Notes: generated by a model not told the origin, from the sequence alone. Shown: positions 48,145 through 59,454, numbered from the stretch's first letter. The stretch: 64,000 nt of DNA from an uncultured Prochlorococcus sp. (GCA_902624785.1 CACNYU010000002.1:16007-80006); one strand, 5' to 3'. Made by a program: numbers and translations.

Positions 48145-49365
48145 TTACTCAGGATCAATCCATTTCCCATCATCTTTAATAAGTTGAATTAATGCTTTTA
48201 CGCCCTCATCTTCCGGAACTCTTCTAATTTCTTCTTTTCTCCTATATAGAGCAATAGTACCTTTTCCCTTCCCAACGTATCCGTAATCTGCATCTGCCAT
48301 CTCACCTGGTCCATTAACGATACAACCCATTACAGCAATATCAAGTCCAGTTAAGTGAGATGTAGCATTTCTTACTTTATCAACAACTTCTTCGAGATTA
48401 AAAAGAGTTCTACCACAACTGGGGCAACTAATATATTCAACCATTGTCTTTCTGAGCCCCAATGATTGTAAAATTGAGTATCCAACAGGTATCTCTTTCT
48501 CTGGAGCTTCTGTTAAAGAAACTCTTATGGTATCTCCAAGTCCTTCAGCTAGAAGGGTAGCGATTCCAGCTGTACTTTTTATACGGCCATAATCACCATC
48601 TCCTGCTTCAGTCACACCTAAATGAAGTGGATAATTATAGCCTTCACTATCTAATCTATCCGCAATCATTCTATAGGCCGCCATCATAACTGGTGCTCTC
48701 GATGCTTTCATTGAAATTATAATGTTATGAAAATCAAGTTCATCGCAAATCTTCACAAATTCCATCGCAGACTCAGTCATCCCTAAGGGAGTATCACCAT
48801 AAGTGAAAAGCATTCTCTCTGATAAAGATCCATGATTAACTCCAATCCTTAAAGCTTTGTCTTGTGACTTTAAAACTTCTACTAAGGGTGTAAATCTTTT
48901 TAAAATAGTTTTTTTAATTGAGTCAAATTCTTCAAAACTATATTCAGTTCTTGATGGATCTGATTTCTCAAATACAAACAAACCTGGATTAATTCTTACT
49001 TTATCAACATGTTTGGCTACTTCCATAGCTATTTTCATCCCATTATGATGTACATCAGCAACTAGAGGTGTATTAATACCATTATCTCTTAACTTTTTCT
49101 TTATTTCCCCAACAGCTTTTGCATGTGCTATGGATGGTACCGTTAATCTTACTATTTCACAATCTACATCATGCAGTCTTTTGATAGCTAAGGCTGCATT
49201 TTCAACGTCCATAGTATCTTCATTTATCATAGATTGTATCCTTACTGGATGTTCACTACCTATACCTATATCTCCAACCATTACTGTTTTTGTTATCCTT
49301 CTCTCTATCTGAGTAGAATACCTTTTGGATATATTATTAACTTCTTTTGATTTAGTTAAAGACAT
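48145..49365 (-). CDS. ispG: (E)-4-hydroxy-3-methylbut-2-enyl-diphosphate synthase
   Basis: [58 protein letters not shown]. Confidence 0.97.
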   Translation of the reverse strand: MSLTKSKEVNNISKRYSTQIERRITKTVMVGDIGIGSEHPVRIQSMINEDTMDVENAALAIKRLHDVDCEIVRLTVPSIAHAKAVGEIKKKLRDNGINTPLVADVHHNGMKIAMEVAKHVDKVRINPGLFVFEKSDPSRTEYSFEEFDSIKKTILKRFTPLVEVLKSQDKALRIGVNHGSLSERMLFTYGDTPLGMTESAMEFVKICDELDFHNIIISMKASRAPVMMAAYRMIADRLDSEGYNYPLHLGVTEAGDGDYGRIKSTAGIATLLAEGLGDTIRVSLTEAPEKEIPVGYSILQSLGLRKTMVEYISCPSCGRTLFNLEEVVDKVRNATSHLTGLDIAVMGCIVNGPGEMADADYGYVGKGKGTIALYRRKEEIRRVPEDEGVKALIQLIKDDGKWIDPE

Positions 49366-49399
49366 GAAACTTTAGGTATTCAGGTTGAAACCTACTTAA

Positions 49400-49903
49400 T
49401 TATAAATTATATAATTTATTTCTAACATTCTGAAGATCTTTTAACGTCAATCCGTAAGGATTATTAATTTCATTTTGTGAAAATCTCAATAAGTAAGAAG
49501 GATGAAATATTGGAATATATTCTATTCCTTCTAAATTAAAGCATTTACCTCTAAGTTTAGATATTGGTTTATTCACTTCAAGAATAGTCTTCATAGCAGT
49601 AGAGCCTGCTAAAACAACGACTTTAGGATTAACTAACTTTATTTGTTGAATTAGCCAAGGTTTATGAATAGAAATTTCATTGGGAGTTGGTTTTCTGTTC
49701 CTTGGAGGTCTGCACTTGATTACATTACAGAAATAAACTTCTTCATAAATATTAATTCCAGAAACTTCCAATAAATTCTTCAGAAACTTTCCTGATTTAC
49801 CTACAAAAGGTTTACCTTCCAAATCTTCCTGAGCCCCTGGAGCTTCACCAACGACCACTAAATTACCAAAAATATTTCCAGATCCAACAACTAATCTATT
49901 CAA
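49400..49903 (-). CDS. uracil-DNA glycosylase (type 4/5 family)
   Basis: VVVGEAPGAQEDLEGKPFVGKSGKFL, YFCNVIKCRPPRNRKP, FHPSYLLR; TTG start. Confidence 0.9.
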   Translation of the reverse strand: MNRLVVGSGNIFGNLVVVGEAPGAQEDLEGKPFVGKSGKFLKNLLEVSGINIYEEVYFCNVIKCRPPRNRKPTPNEISIHKPWLIQQIKLVNPKVVVLAGSTAMKTILEVNKPISKLRGKCFNLEGIEYIPIFHPSYLLRFSQNEINNPYGLTLKDLQNVRNKLYNL

Positions 49904-50122
49904 AACCTTACAAGTAATATCTATACAAACTTAATAAATATTTTCTAATTTAGTATAGATAATTAATAGAATTAAAAATTTTTTCTATTCCACCTAAGTT
50001 AATTAATAAAAAATATTGAAAAATTAAGAAAAATTATAAAAAAAGAGCATACAGTCGCAATATTATTTATTCTTTTTAAAGGTAATAAAATTAAAAGGTG
50101 ATTTCAAGTCACTTTATAGAAA

Positions 50123-51301
50123 ATGAGTGAAGAATTACTATCAAAGCGGGCACTTACTATCGAACCTTCACTTACACTTGAAATAAGTGCCAAAGCAAAA
50201 AAACTTGCAGCAGAAGGTAAAGATATATGTAATCTAAGCGCAGGTGAACCAGATTTTGATGCTCCTGAAGAGGTTATTTCGGCGACAAGTAAGGCCATAT
50301 TCGATGGATATACTAAATATGGGCCAGCAGCTGGAAACCTAGAATTGCGAAATGCCATCGCGAATAAAATAGGACTCCAAAACAATATTAAATATGATTT
50401 TGAGAATATCTTGATAACCAATGGTGCAAAACAAGCTATCTATAATTTATTTCAAATTCTTTTAAATGAAGGCGATGAAGTAATTATTCCTTCGCCATAT
50501 TGGCTCAGTTACCCTCAGATTGTAAAGCTAGCTGGAGGTAAACCTATATTCCTAGAAACCTCTCCAAAGAATGGTTTTAAGATTGATGTAGAACAACTCA
50601 AAGATAAAATATGTTCAAAAACAAAATTTATAATAATAAATTCGCCTAATAACCCAACAGGTAAAGTACTTAGTGAGAACGAGTTACTTGAAATAATAGA
50701 AACCATAAGAAATTATGAACAAATTAATATATTATCTGATGAAATTTATGAATTAATTCTAAAAAATAAAGTTAATCATATACCTTTAGTTTCATTAGCG
50801 AAAGATTTAGAAGATAGAATTTATACAGTTAATGGTTTTGCAAAAGGTTGGGCTATGACTGGATGGAGGGTAGGTTATTTAGCTGGAAGAAAAGATGTAA
50901 TAAAAGCAGCCTCATCCTTACAAAGTCAAAGTACTAGTAATGTATGTTCATTTGTGCAGAAAGGTGCAATTGAAGCATTAAAAATTAAAAAAGAATATTT
51001 TGAAAAAATCAATTTGATTTACGATGAAAGGAGACAAGTACTTTCAAAAGGTCTTAAAGATATAGAAAATATTTATTTAAACCCTCCAAATGGAGCATTT
51101 TACGCATTTCCACAACTACCAAATTCAAATATCTCGTCAGTTGATTTTTGTAAAAAAGCTCTCGAAGATTTTGGCTTAGTTGTTGTTCCTGGGAAGGCTT
51201 TTGGTAATGATCAATGTATTAGAATTTCCTGTGCTAGTTCAAAATCTAATATTCTGGACGGGCTAAAAAGATTAAAAAATGCAATTAACACACTTTATTA
51301 A
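50123..51301 (+). CDS. aspC: aspartate aminotransferase-family PLP enzyme
   Basis: NLSAGEPDFDAPE, NSPNNPTGK, SDEIYE, GFAKGWAMTGWRVGYLAG. Confidence 0.95.
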   Translation: MSEELLSKRALTIEPSLTLEISAKAKKLAAEGKDICNLSAGEPDFDAPEEVISATSKAIFDGYTKYGPAAGNLELRNAIANKIGLQNNIKYDFENILITNGAKQAIYNLFQILLNEGDEVIIPSPYWLSYPQIVKLAGGKPIFLETSPKNGFKIDVEQLKDKICSKTKFIIINSPNNPTGKVLSENELLEIIETIRNYEQINILSDEIYELILKNKVNHIPLVSLAKDLEDRIYTVNGFAKGWAMTGWRVGYLAGRKDVIKAASSLQSQSTSNVCSFVQKGAIEALKIKKEYFEKINLIYDERRQVLSKGLKDIENIYLNPPNGAFYAFPQLPNSNISSVDFCKKALEDFGLVVVPGKAFGNDQCIRISCASSKSNILDGLKRLKNAINTLY

Positions 51302-52198
51302 ATGAATAAATTTATTAAAGAATTTATCTTACCAAGTTTTCTTTTCCTTTCAGTTTTTAGTTCATCGATAAAAGCTGAGAATAATATATTAAAAATTGGA
51401 GCTATTCCTGATCAGAATCAAGAGATGTTAGACAGGAGATTTTATACATTATCTAAAGAATTATCAAAGCAATTAAATGTGGAGGTAAAATATGTTCCAG
51501 TTATTAATTATGTTGGAGCAGTAACGGGTTTTAGAACAAAAAATCTAGACTTAGTTTGGTTTGGAGGATTAACTGGAGTTCAAGCAAGATTACAAACAAA
51601 GAATTCAATAGTAATAGCACAGAGAGACATAGACAAAGAATTTAAAAGTGTATTTATAGTCAACAAGAAATTAAACTTGCCCCCCGCTAAAAAATTAAGT
51701 GACCTAAAAAGTTTAAGAAATCTTAGATTCACTTTCGGCTCTGAAAATTCAACTTCAGGGAGATTAATGCCAGAATATTTTTTAAATATTGCAGGTGTAA
51801 AAACTTCCGAATTTAAAAGTAAGAAGCCTGGATTCAGTGGCAGCCATGACGCCACTATAGCTTTAGTAAATAGCGGAGCTTATGAGGCAGGCGCTTTGAA
51901 CAAACAAATTTTTGAAAACAATTTAAAAAATAATCCTAAAAGGACTAAAAATATCGATGTTTTTTTTGTAACGCCAAGTTACGTTGATTATCATTGGCTA
52001 TCACAGGGAGATTTAGATGAGAAATTTTATAAAGGTTTTACAAAAAAAATGAAAAAAGTGATATTAAATTTAAATGAAAACAACCCCAATCATAAAATAA
52101 TATTAGAAATGTTTAATGCTAAAAAGTTTATTAATAGTGATGCTAAACAGTATAAAAATATTGAAGAAATTGGGAGAAAATTAAAAAAAATCAGATGA
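51302..52198 (+). CDS. phnD: phosphonate/phosphite-type ABC transporter substrate-binding protein
   Basis: IGAIPDQN, LVWFGGLTGVQAR, FTFGSENSTSGRLMPEYFL. Confidence 0.88.
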   Translation: MNKFIKEFILPSFLFLSVFSSSIKAENNILKIGAIPDQNQEMLDRRFYTLSKELSKQLNVEVKYVPVINYVGAVTGFRTKNLDLVWFGGLTGVQARLQTKNSIVIAQRDIDKEFKSVFIVNKKLNLPPAKKLSDLKSLRNLRFTFGSENSTSGRLMPEYFLNIAGVKTSEFKSKKPGFSGSHDATIALVNSGAYEAGALNKQIFENNLKNNPKRTKNIDVFFVTPSYVDYHWLSQGDLDEKFYKGFTKKMKKVILNLNENNPNHKIILEMFNAKKFINSDAKQYKNIEEIGRKLKKIR

Positions 52199-52932
52199 AA
52201 AGTCTCATAGAATTGAATAATATTTCGTTTCAATATAATAACAATAATAAAATACTTAAAAATATAAATTTAAAAATAAATGAAGGAGAAAAGATTGCTT
52301 TAATTGGAAAAAGTGGTGCAGGAAAAACGACATTAATTTCAATTTTAAATGGTACGAAAAGGCAAACTAATGGAGACATAAAAATTTATGATAAAGGTTT
52401 TAATAATCTTGATAATTCGAAAAAAAGGAAAATTGGAACAATTTGGCAAGATTTAAGATTAATAGATGATCTTTCTGCTGAGCAAAATGTAAATTGTGGT
52501 TTATTTAGTAATCAAAATCTAATTTTTACTTTAAAAAATTTATTAAATATAAGTACATTTCTTAAAGCTCATAAATGCATGGAATTATGTCAAATAAACT
52601 CAAGTATTTATTCAAGAAATTTAAAAAATTTATCAGGAGGACAGAAACAAAGAGTAGCTATTTCAAGATCAATAATACAAGAACCTGAAATATTATTTGC
52701 TGATGAACCTTTTAATAATCTAGATCCTAGATCATGTAATTACTTAAAAAATCTTTTTATTTCAAGATTAAATAACTATAAAATTAAATTACCAAATACT
52801 ATTTTATTCTCCCTTCATAAGATAGATCTAATAGATGGTTTTACAAGAGTTATTGGTTTAAAAAATGGAGAAATTTATTTTGATATCCCAAGAGATAAAT
52901 TAATCGAATCTGATCTTGAAAATATATATTAA
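52195..52932 (+). CDS. phnC: phosphonate-type ABC transporter ATP-binding protein
   Basis: GKSGAGKTTLISILNG, LSGGQKQRVAISRSIIQEPEILFADEPFNNLDP; 4-nt overlap with phnD. Confidence 0.9.
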   Translation: MKSLIELNNISFQYNNNNKILKNINLKINEGEKIALIGKSGAGKTTLISILNGTKRQTNGDIKIYDKGFNNLDNSKKRKIGTIWQDLRLIDDLSAEQNVNCGLFSNQNLIFTLKNLLNISTFLKAHKCMELCQINSSIYSRNLKNLSGGQKQRVAISRSIIQEPEILFADEPFNNLDPRSCNYLKNLFISRLNNYKIKLPNTILFSLHKIDLIDGFTRVIGLKNGEIYFDIPRDKLIESDLENIY

Positions 52933-52940
52933 ATAATAAA

Positions 52941-54443
52941 TTGCAAAAATTAAAATTAGATCATACCTTAATAAGCTTTATACCAATACTAGTCTTTTTA
53001 CCAATAACCTATCAAATTATAAAGGATTTCCATATTGGTGGATTAGAACTATTTATTGAATTTTTTAAATCAGCTTTTACTCCAAAAATTAGTAGAGAAA
53101 TTTTAGGTATAACAATAACTAGATTAAATGAAACTCTCTTAATTTCTTTTACAAGTTGGTTTATTAGTATTATATTTGGCACTTTTTTGGGGATATTATC
53201 ATCAGATATTTTTTATAGATTAATTAGAATACCAGTTTTTATAAAATATATATTTAGATTTATTTTAAATATAATCAGATCTATACATGAATTAGTATGG
53301 TGCTTAATTCTAATGCAAATATTTGGGATTAATTTCTTAGTAGGAATAATAGCAATTTGTATCCCATTTATTGCAATAAATGCGAAAGTAATAAGTGAGC
53401 AATTAAAACTTATAAGCTCAGAGATAATCGAATCTATTACAGCCTTAAATGGTAATAACTTCTCTTCTTTAATGATACTTATATGGTCTCCAATAATAAA
53501 AATAGTAAGAAATTTTGGTTTTTATAGACTTGAATGTTGTATTAGAAGTACAGCCATACTAGGCTTATTTGGGATTGGAGGAATTGGGACTAGTATTTTC
53601 TTATCTTTTCAATCTTTAAATTTCAATGAAATGTGGACTTATATATTTTCTATTTCTTCTCTATTACTATTTTCCAAAAGGATCTTTAAGCTATTCAAAA
53701 TTAAAGGAGTAAATTCATATTTTATTATAGTGATTATTTTCATTTCAATATTAATAAGTTTTTACTGTATTTATTTTTTAATTAACTTATTAATAAATAA
53801 TTTTTATCTTTCAAATTTATTATTAAGTAAAAATATATTTTTTAATTTTATTAATTTACCTGACAACTATTTAAAATCAATCTTCGATACGATTACTTTA
53901 GGAATTTTTGCAACAGGTATTGCCATAAGTGTTCCTCCATTCCTTTTATTAATTTCACAAAACAGATATTTCATAATTACTTTAAGGTTTTTCGCTTTTA
54001 TTATTCGCGTAATACCTCCAACAATAATTATTTTAATTTTATTGATGTTTAATGAACCCTCGTTATCTTTAGCTTCAATAACTTTAGGTTTTTATAATGC
54101 TGGAATTACTTTTAAATTATTAAACGATAATTTATCTGAAATAGATAAAAATAATTATGTTGCATTTAAAGCTATTGGTATTTCAGATCGATCTAGTTGG
54201 TTAATTGGATTATTTATAAATCAATCAAAAAGTTACTTATCTTATTGTGCTTATAGGTCTGATATAATTATTAGAGAAACAGCAATAGTTAGTATAGTTG
54301 GAAGTATAGGACTTGGGTGGCAACTAAAAGAATCACTAAGTTCCTTTGCTTGGAATGAAGTGGTTATAATTATATTTACTTATAGTTTAATAGCTATTAT
54401 CGGTGAATTATTAAATGATAAAATAAAATCTAAACTAATTTAG
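52941..54443 (+). CDS. phnE: phosphonate-type ABC transporter permease, two fused PhnE-like permease units; TTG start
   Basis: two halves each with RLxE/RxxxIRxTAI-G-GxGGxG-type segments (ECCIRSTAILGLFGIGGIGTS and DIIIRETAIVSIVGSIGLGW). Confidence 0.88.
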   Translation: MQKLKLDHTLISFIPILVFLPITYQIIKDFHIGGLELFIEFFKSAFTPKISREILGITITRLNETLLISFTSWFISIIFGTFLGILSSDIFYRLIRIPVFIKYIFRFILNIIRSIHELVWCLILMQIFGINFLVGIIAICIPFIAINAKVISEQLKLISSEIIESITALNGNNFSSLMILIWSPIIKIVRNFGFYRLECCIRSTAILGLFGIGGIGTSIFLSFQSLNFNEMWTYIFSISSLLLFSKRIFKLFKIKGVNSYFIIVIIFISILISFYCIYFLINLLINNFYLSNLLLSKNIFFNFINLPDNYLKSIFDTITLGIFATGIAISVPPFLLLISQNRYFIITLRFFAFIIRVIPPTIIILILLMFNEPSLSLASITLGFYNAGITFKLLNDNLSEIDKNNYVAFKAIGISDRSSWLIGLFINQSKSYLSYCAYRSDIIIRETAIVSIVGSIGLGWQLKESLSSFAWNEVVIIIFTYSLIAIIGELLNDKIKSKLI

Positions 54444-54467
54444 ATTGCATACTAACCTTAATAAATA

Positions 54468-55115
54468 GTGGCTAAATTACCAAAACAGTTAATAGTGATA
54501 GGAGATAGTTCTGTTTATGGTTGGGGTGATGCAGATGGAGGGGGATGGTGTGAGAGGCTTAAAAAAGATTGGTTAAAACAAAAAAATAGTCCAATAATTT
54601 ATCAATTAGGAGTCAGGGGTGATGGAATTGAAAAAGTTGCTTATCGATGGGAGAAAGAATGGTTATCTAGAGGAGAAACCAGAAGAAATAAACCAAAAGG
54701 AATTTTGTTAAATGTAGGTTTAAATGATACTGCCAGAATTGGTCAAATAAATGGTAGGCCTCAAATTGAAATAGATGGATTCGAATATGGATTTGAGAGA
54801 TTAATTAATGAAATGAGATCAAAAACAGAAGTATTTGTAATGGGATTATCTCCAGTAGATGAGAGAAAAATGCCATTTGGAGGATGTCTATGGTACTCAA
54901 ATGAATATTGTGATGCATATGAGAAAAGGATGGAAGAAGTTTGTATAAATCAAAACGTTCCTTTCCTTTCTACTTTTAAAGAAATGAAATCCGATAGAAG
55001 AAGTATTAATTGGACCTCAAATGACGGAATTCATTTAAACGCAAATGGGCATTTATACATATATCAAAGATTAAGGAGTTGGGAAGTTCTCCAGAAATGG
55101 AGAGAATTAGATTGA
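54468..55115 (+). CDS. GDSL/SGNH-family lipase-esterase-like protein; GTG start
   Basis: VIGDSSVYGWGDADGGGW, LLNVGLNDTARIG, DGIHLNANGHLYIYQRL. Confidence 0.9.
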   Translation: MAKLPKQLIVIGDSSVYGWGDADGGGWCERLKKDWLKQKNSPIIYQLGVRGDGIEKVAYRWEKEWLSRGETRRNKPKGILLNVGLNDTARIGQINGRPQIEIDGFEYGFERLINEMRSKTEVFVMGLSPVDERKMPFGGCLWYSNEYCDAYEKRMEEVCINQNVPFLSTFKEMKSDRRSINWTSNDGIHLNANGHLYIYQRLRSWEVLQKWRELD

Positions 55116-55131
55116 AAAATTAAATGCTTTT

Positions 55132-55863
55132 TTAAAAAATAAATTTATAAAATAATATTGCTAAAGTTGCTGAAATACTTGTTTGAATCGAATTAACAAC
55201 CTCATTACTTAAATTAAATTTATCTTGAAATGTTGCACCAATAAAACTTTCAAAAATTGTAGACACAAATCCTGTAAAACTAACTATTAAAAATCCTTTT
55301 TCTATTGTAATGAATCCTAAAATGAACATTACAAATGACATAAGAATTGCACCAAATAAACTAGCTATTGTTCCTTCTAAACTAATAGCACCTTCAGTAC
55401 CTTGTCGAACCTTTTTGAATGTGGTTATTAGAAAAGTATTCCTACCATATCTTTTTCCAATTTCACTTCCAAAAGTATCTGCTAACTTTGCAGCAAAACT
55501 TGCTGCAAAACCTACTTTTAATAATACTATATTTGCTAAATTTAATTTAATCATCAATGCTAAAAATAAGCCTGTAGAAGCTGATCCCAAAACATTTTCG
55601 GGACCTCTGCGGCCTCCTCTTTTTTCTGCAATTCCTAAATTATTTTTGTATTTGAATCCAATTTTAGTAACTAAAGAACCCAAGACTAGATATAGAACTA
55701 CACTTATCCAACCCGTACAGCCCAAAGATCCCCAAAGTAATGTACCTAAAATTCCTGCACTTACCCATCCACTTCTTGTCATAATTGGATATCGCCTAAA
55801 TACAAAAATCAGGAGAAAATTAATTATGAATCCAGTAATAAAGGAATTTAAAAATATTTTCAT
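55132..55863 (-). CDS. DUF92/TIGR00297 membrane protein (VTE6-like phytyl-phosphate kinase family)
   Basis: GWVSAGILGTLLWGSLGCTGW, KRGGRRGPENVLGSASTGLF, FAASFAAKLADTFGSEIGKRYG. Confidence 0.88.
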   Translation of the reverse strand: MKIFLNSFITGFIINFLLIFVFRRYPIMTRSGWVSAGILGTLLWGSLGCTGWISVVLYLVLGSLVTKIGFKYKNNLGIAEKRGGRRGPENVLGSASTGLFLALMIKLNLANIVLLKVGFAASFAAKLADTFGSEIGKRYGRNTFLITTFKKVRQGTEGAISLEGTIASLFGAILMSFVMFILGFITIEKGFLIVSFTGFVSTIFESFIGATFQDKFNLSNEVVNSIQTSISATLAILFYKFIF

Positions 55864-56645
55864 AATTTTTTTGAATATTTTGATTCAATATCAAAACTTC
55901 TCCAATGAGCAAGTATTGATGAAGCAGTAACAGAAGCAGTAGAGGTCCTCAAAATACTTTCTGATAATTTAATAAATTGAATTTTTTTTTCTTTAAAGAA
56001 ACAAATTTCTTTCTTAGACCAACCTCCTTCTGGCCCTATTACATTCCATAAAACATTTGTTTCCTGGAAAGTTGAATTTTGCATTTTCAGCCATTGATTT
56101 AAACTTAAACAATTTTCATCTCTGGTTAAAGATATTGAAATAATATCTTTTGCTTTTAAAGATATTATCCATTCATAAATATCTACAATATTTAATATTT
56201 TTGGTTTCCATAATCTTTCACATTGTTCAACTGCTTCATTAATAATTGTATTCCATCTATCCATTTTTAATGATTGATTTGACATCCTTTTTATCTGGTG
56301 TTCGGAATACAAAGGTTGTATAATATCAATTCCAATTTCTGTACACATTTTTAAAATATCCTCAAAACCATTTTTAGGCAAAGCAACCGCAATACCTAAA
56401 GATACCTTTTTTTTATCCTGAAATAAAATTGGTTTATTTATATTAGGAATCTCTATACAATTATTTTTATTTTTAATACCTCTCCATAAATAACCCTCTC
56501 CATTTACTATTTGTATTTCTTCACCAATTTTTATTCTCATAACTTTATTAAGATAATGAGACTCATCATTGGAGAGTTTCAATTGATTATTTTCCAAATT
56601 TTTGATTCTTTTATCTTGGATTATTAGTCTCACTACATTTTTCAT
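55860..56645 (-). CDS. rsmE: 16S rRNA (uracil1498-N3)-methyltransferase
   Basis: GPEGGWSKKEI, LSESILRTSTASVTASSIL. Confidence 0.93.
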   Translation of the reverse strand: MKNVVRLIIQDKRIKNLENNQLKLSNDESHYLNKVMRIKIGEEIQIVNGEGYLWRGIKNKNNCIEIPNINKPILFQDKKKVSLGIAVALPKNGFEDILKMCTEIGIDIIQPLYSEHQIKRMSNQSLKMDRWNTIINEAVEQCERLWKPKILNIVDIYEWIISLKAKDIISISLTRDENCLSLNQWLKMQNSTFQETNVLWNVIGPEGGWSKKEICFFKEKKIQFIKLSESILRTSTASVTASSILAHWRSFDIESKYSKKL

Positions 56646-56655
56646 AATTTAAATA

Positions 56656-57099
56656 TTAATTATTAAAAATAGAATCTGGATGATCTTCTACTTGCCAATT
56701 ACTATTTTCTCCTCCAATTATTAATTCATCAATTTTTACATAATCAACTGAAACTTGATGTAATGCATTTATAAGTATATCAATAGAAATTGGGTCAGCA
56801 GTCCCAAAATCGACCCAACATCTTGACCATAAGTTTTGATATTCCAACTGACCTAAATTATGCATTAATGAAGGCAATGAGGATTTAGATAATTCGTTAT
56901 CATATGACATCCAACTTAGTTCTGCTCCCTCTTCATGGGTTTGAAGATTTTCCGAGTTAAAACCTCCTAATCTCCCTAATACATACCAACTATCAAAAAG
57001 ACCATCAAGATAATTTCTCTCTTCCTGGTTAGGTAGTTCAAAAAACTTTATCCATATCCAACAATTAAAAGGATCAACCTCTCTAAAACTAACATTCAT
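56656..57099 (-). CDS. DUF3531-like cyanobacterial conserved protein
   Basis: MNVSFREVDPFNCWIWIKFFELPNQEERNYLDGLFDSWYVLGRLGGFN. Confidence 0.75.
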   Translation of the reverse strand: MNVSFREVDPFNCWIWIKFFELPNQEERNYLDGLFDSWYVLGRLGGFNSENLQTHEEGAELSWMSYDNELSKSSLPSLMHNLGQLEYQNLWSRCWVDFGTADPISIDILINALHQVSVDYVKIDELIIGGENSNWQVEDHPDSIFNN

Positions 57100-57177
57100 T
57101 TTTAATATTATTTTTTATATTATTTACTATTATATGATTGTTAATCAAAGAAACAAAATTAATAGATTTCTCAAGTA

Positions 57178-57810
57178 ATGTTAGAGCTTAAAAATATCAC
57201 TTATCAACCACAAACAGGCAGAAAAATAATTCTTGATGATGTTAATCTTACAATTAAAGATAATGAAATCATATTAATATGTGGGAAAAGTGGTTCAGGT
57301 AAAACAACTCTTATAGAGATCATAAGCGGTTTAACAGATCCGCAAAGAGGTCAAATTATTTGGAAAGATAAAGTAATTAGTTCTAGACAGAGAAGATGGC
57401 TTTGTGGTTTAGTATTTCAATTCCCAGAAAGATTTTTTCTTGGAGCAACGATAGGCAAGGAATTAAAATTTGGACATAAATCTATTAAAGAAATCAAAAT
57501 TAGAAACATATTAAACAAAGTTGGACTATCGAACATTAATTTAACTACTCCTCCAGAGAAACTAAGTGGTGGACAACAAAGAAGATTAGCAGTCGCGGTT
57601 CAATTACTAAGAAATCCAAATATAATTTTACTAGATGAACCAACTGCTGGACTTGATTGGTCAATGAAAAATGATGTCAAAGACTTAATACTCAGACTTA
57701 GCGATGAAAATTCCATTATTGTTGTTACTCACGAACCTGAATTATTTAAAGACTTAACATCTAGGAAATTTTTACTGACTACGGGTAAACTTAAAAAATT
57801 TGGAGGTTAA
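57178..57810 (+). CDS. ABC transporter ATP-binding protein (CbiO/ECF-like)
   Basis: CGKSGSGKTTLIEIISGL, VFQFPERFFLG, LSGGQQRRLAVAVQLL, DEPTAGLD. Confidence 0.9.
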   Translation: MLELKNITYQPQTGRKIILDDVNLTIKDNEIILICGKSGSGKTTLIEIISGLTDPQRGQIIWKDKVISSRQRRWLCGLVFQFPERFFLGATIGKELKFGHKSIKEIKIRNILNKVGLSNINLTTPPEKLSGGQQRRLAVAVQLLRNPNIILLDEPTAGLDWSMKNDVKDLILRLSDENSIIVVTHEPELFKDLTSRKFLLTTGKLKKFGG

Positions 57811-57813
57811 ATA

Positions 57814-58713
57814 TTGGTAGATAAAATTGTAAGAGCTACTGCTGCCAATGGTGGGATTAGATTAATTGCTTTAACGGTGACTGAATCCTTAAAAGAAGCA
57901 AAAGAAAGACATCGATTATCATTTATAACTACAGCGATTCTTGGAAGATCTTTTAGTGCTGCATTATTATTGGCAAGTTCTATGAAAATAATGCACGGGA
58001 GGGTTACTTTTAGAATCAGATCAGATGGACCTTTAAAAGGTCTATTAGTAGATGCTGGGAGAGATGGAAAAGTAAGAGGCTATGTTGGCAACCCCGATTT
58101 AGAATTAGAACTTATCAGAAACAAAGATAATAAATTTAATTTTAATTTTAAAGAAGCAGTTGGAACAGGTTATCTTAATGTAATAAGAGATAATGGCACT
58201 GGTGATCCTTTTACAAGCACTGTAGAATTGATTAATGGGACAGTTGCAGAAGATTTAGCTTCGTATTTACTTCATTCAGAACAAACTCCCTCAGTTGTTT
58301 TTATAGGAGAAAAATTTCAAAAGAGTAATATAATTTGTAGTGGTGGATTGTTAGCACAAGTTCTCCCAAGAAAAGAAACTGACCCACTCCTAATTTCATT
58401 ACTAGAGGAAAGATGCAAAGAAATAAAATCATTTAGTGAGGAACTTCATAAAACTAACAATTTATTATCACTAATTAAAAAAATTTTTCCGGATATCGAT
58501 GATTTTTCAATTAGCGAAAAAGCTCGCTCCCAAAAAATTGAATTTAAATGCAGATGCTCTAGAGAGAGAAGTATTGGAGCATTGAAGATGTTGGGCAAAA
58601 AAGAACTTAAAGATATTCTTGAAAAAGATAAAAAAGCAGAACTAATATGTGAATTCTGCAAAGATAAATATGTAATAAATTTTGATGAAATTAAATCTTT
58701 GATTGATAGTTAA
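57814..58713 (+). CDS. hslO: Hsp33 redox-regulated chaperonin; TTG start
   Basis: [43 protein letters not shown] and CEFCKDKY zinc motif. Confidence 0.95.
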   Translation: MVDKIVRATAANGGIRLIALTVTESLKEAKERHRLSFITTAILGRSFSAALLLASSMKIMHGRVTFRIRSDGPLKGLLVDAGRDGKVRGYVGNPDLELELIRNKDNKFNFNFKEAVGTGYLNVIRDNGTGDPFTSTVELINGTVAEDLASYLLHSEQTPSVVFIGEKFQKSNIICSGGLLAQVLPRKETDPLLISLLEERCKEIKSFSEELHKTNNLLSLIKKIFPDIDDFSISEKARSQKIEFKCRCSRERSIGALKMLGKKELKDILEKDKKAELICEFCKDKYVINFDEIKSLIDS

Positions 58714-58723
58714 TTTAATTATT

Positions 58724-59401
58724 TTACAGAAAAATGATGCCTAACCATAAGATTAGTATTGCAGGGAGACTTTGAATTTTCTCAACTGAGATGGAACTAT
58801 TAGATACTTCTTGTATAAGTGAATTTGTTTCTATTAAACCACCAAAAATAAGTCCCAAAGAAAGGAAAGCAATGCTCCATCCCAATGAACTGAAAAATTT
58901 TTTTCCAGATCTAAGTTGGGAATAAACGAGAATCAAAGTAGATATTGATAAAAGAAGCCTGTTATATGAATCTGGACTTACAAAAAGGATAATAAGAAAT
59001 AATAATCCAATCGCTAGTTTGGAGGATAATTGCTCATTGGATCCTGAGGATATATTTGATAGGTTGAATTTCTGAGAATTATTAGAACTATTTTTAGCTA
59101 AATTCCTAATTTTTGATAGTAGTGGGAACTGGCTATTAATTGTTTTAATATTTTGATTTTCTTTTAATGAAGCATTTTGCGCTTCAAAACTTATATTCCC
59201 AGATTGTCTAGCTTTTAGACTACCCATAAGTAATTGATCATATGATGATTCTATCTTTGCTTTAGCTATTAAATCATCACCAGCTTCCTTTACTTTTTCA
59301 TCTCTCGCCCTTTGAATATCTTCAAAACTTGCACCTTGATTAACACCTAAAACTTCAAAAGGTGTTTTTTCAGGTTTGTTACTATTTTGATTGATTTCCA
59401 A
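58724..59401 (-). CDS. CPP1-like (DUF3353) J-like membrane protein
   Basis: KTPFEVLGVNQGASFEDIQRARDEKVKEAGDD plus C-terminal TM helices. Confidence 0.82.
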   Translation of the reverse strand: MEINQNSNKPEKTPFEVLGVNQGASFEDIQRARDEKVKEAGDDLIAKAKIESSYDQLLMGSLKARQSGNISFEAQNASLKENQNIKTINSQFPLLSKIRNLAKNSSNNSQKFNLSNISSGSNEQLSSKLAIGLLFLIILFVSPDSYNRLLLSISTLILVYSQLRSGKKFFSSLGWSIAFLSLGLIFGGLIETNSLIQEVSNSSISVEKIQSLPAILILWLGIIFL

Positions 59402-59454
59402 AATTCTTTTTTGATTTTTATTAGCCTAACTAATTTTAGTATCCATTTGGTAAT

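Noticed and set aside
50104-51855. Minus-strand ORFs 50104-50421, 50515-50706 and 51580-51855
   Set aside because: Antisense to aspC and phnD.
55310-55930. 206-aa plus-strand ORF overlapping DUF92 gene
   Set aside because: Long but antisense to a conserved membrane protein with recognisable DUF92 motifs; Pro/Lys/Asn-rich as a mirror of Gly/Phe/Leu codons.
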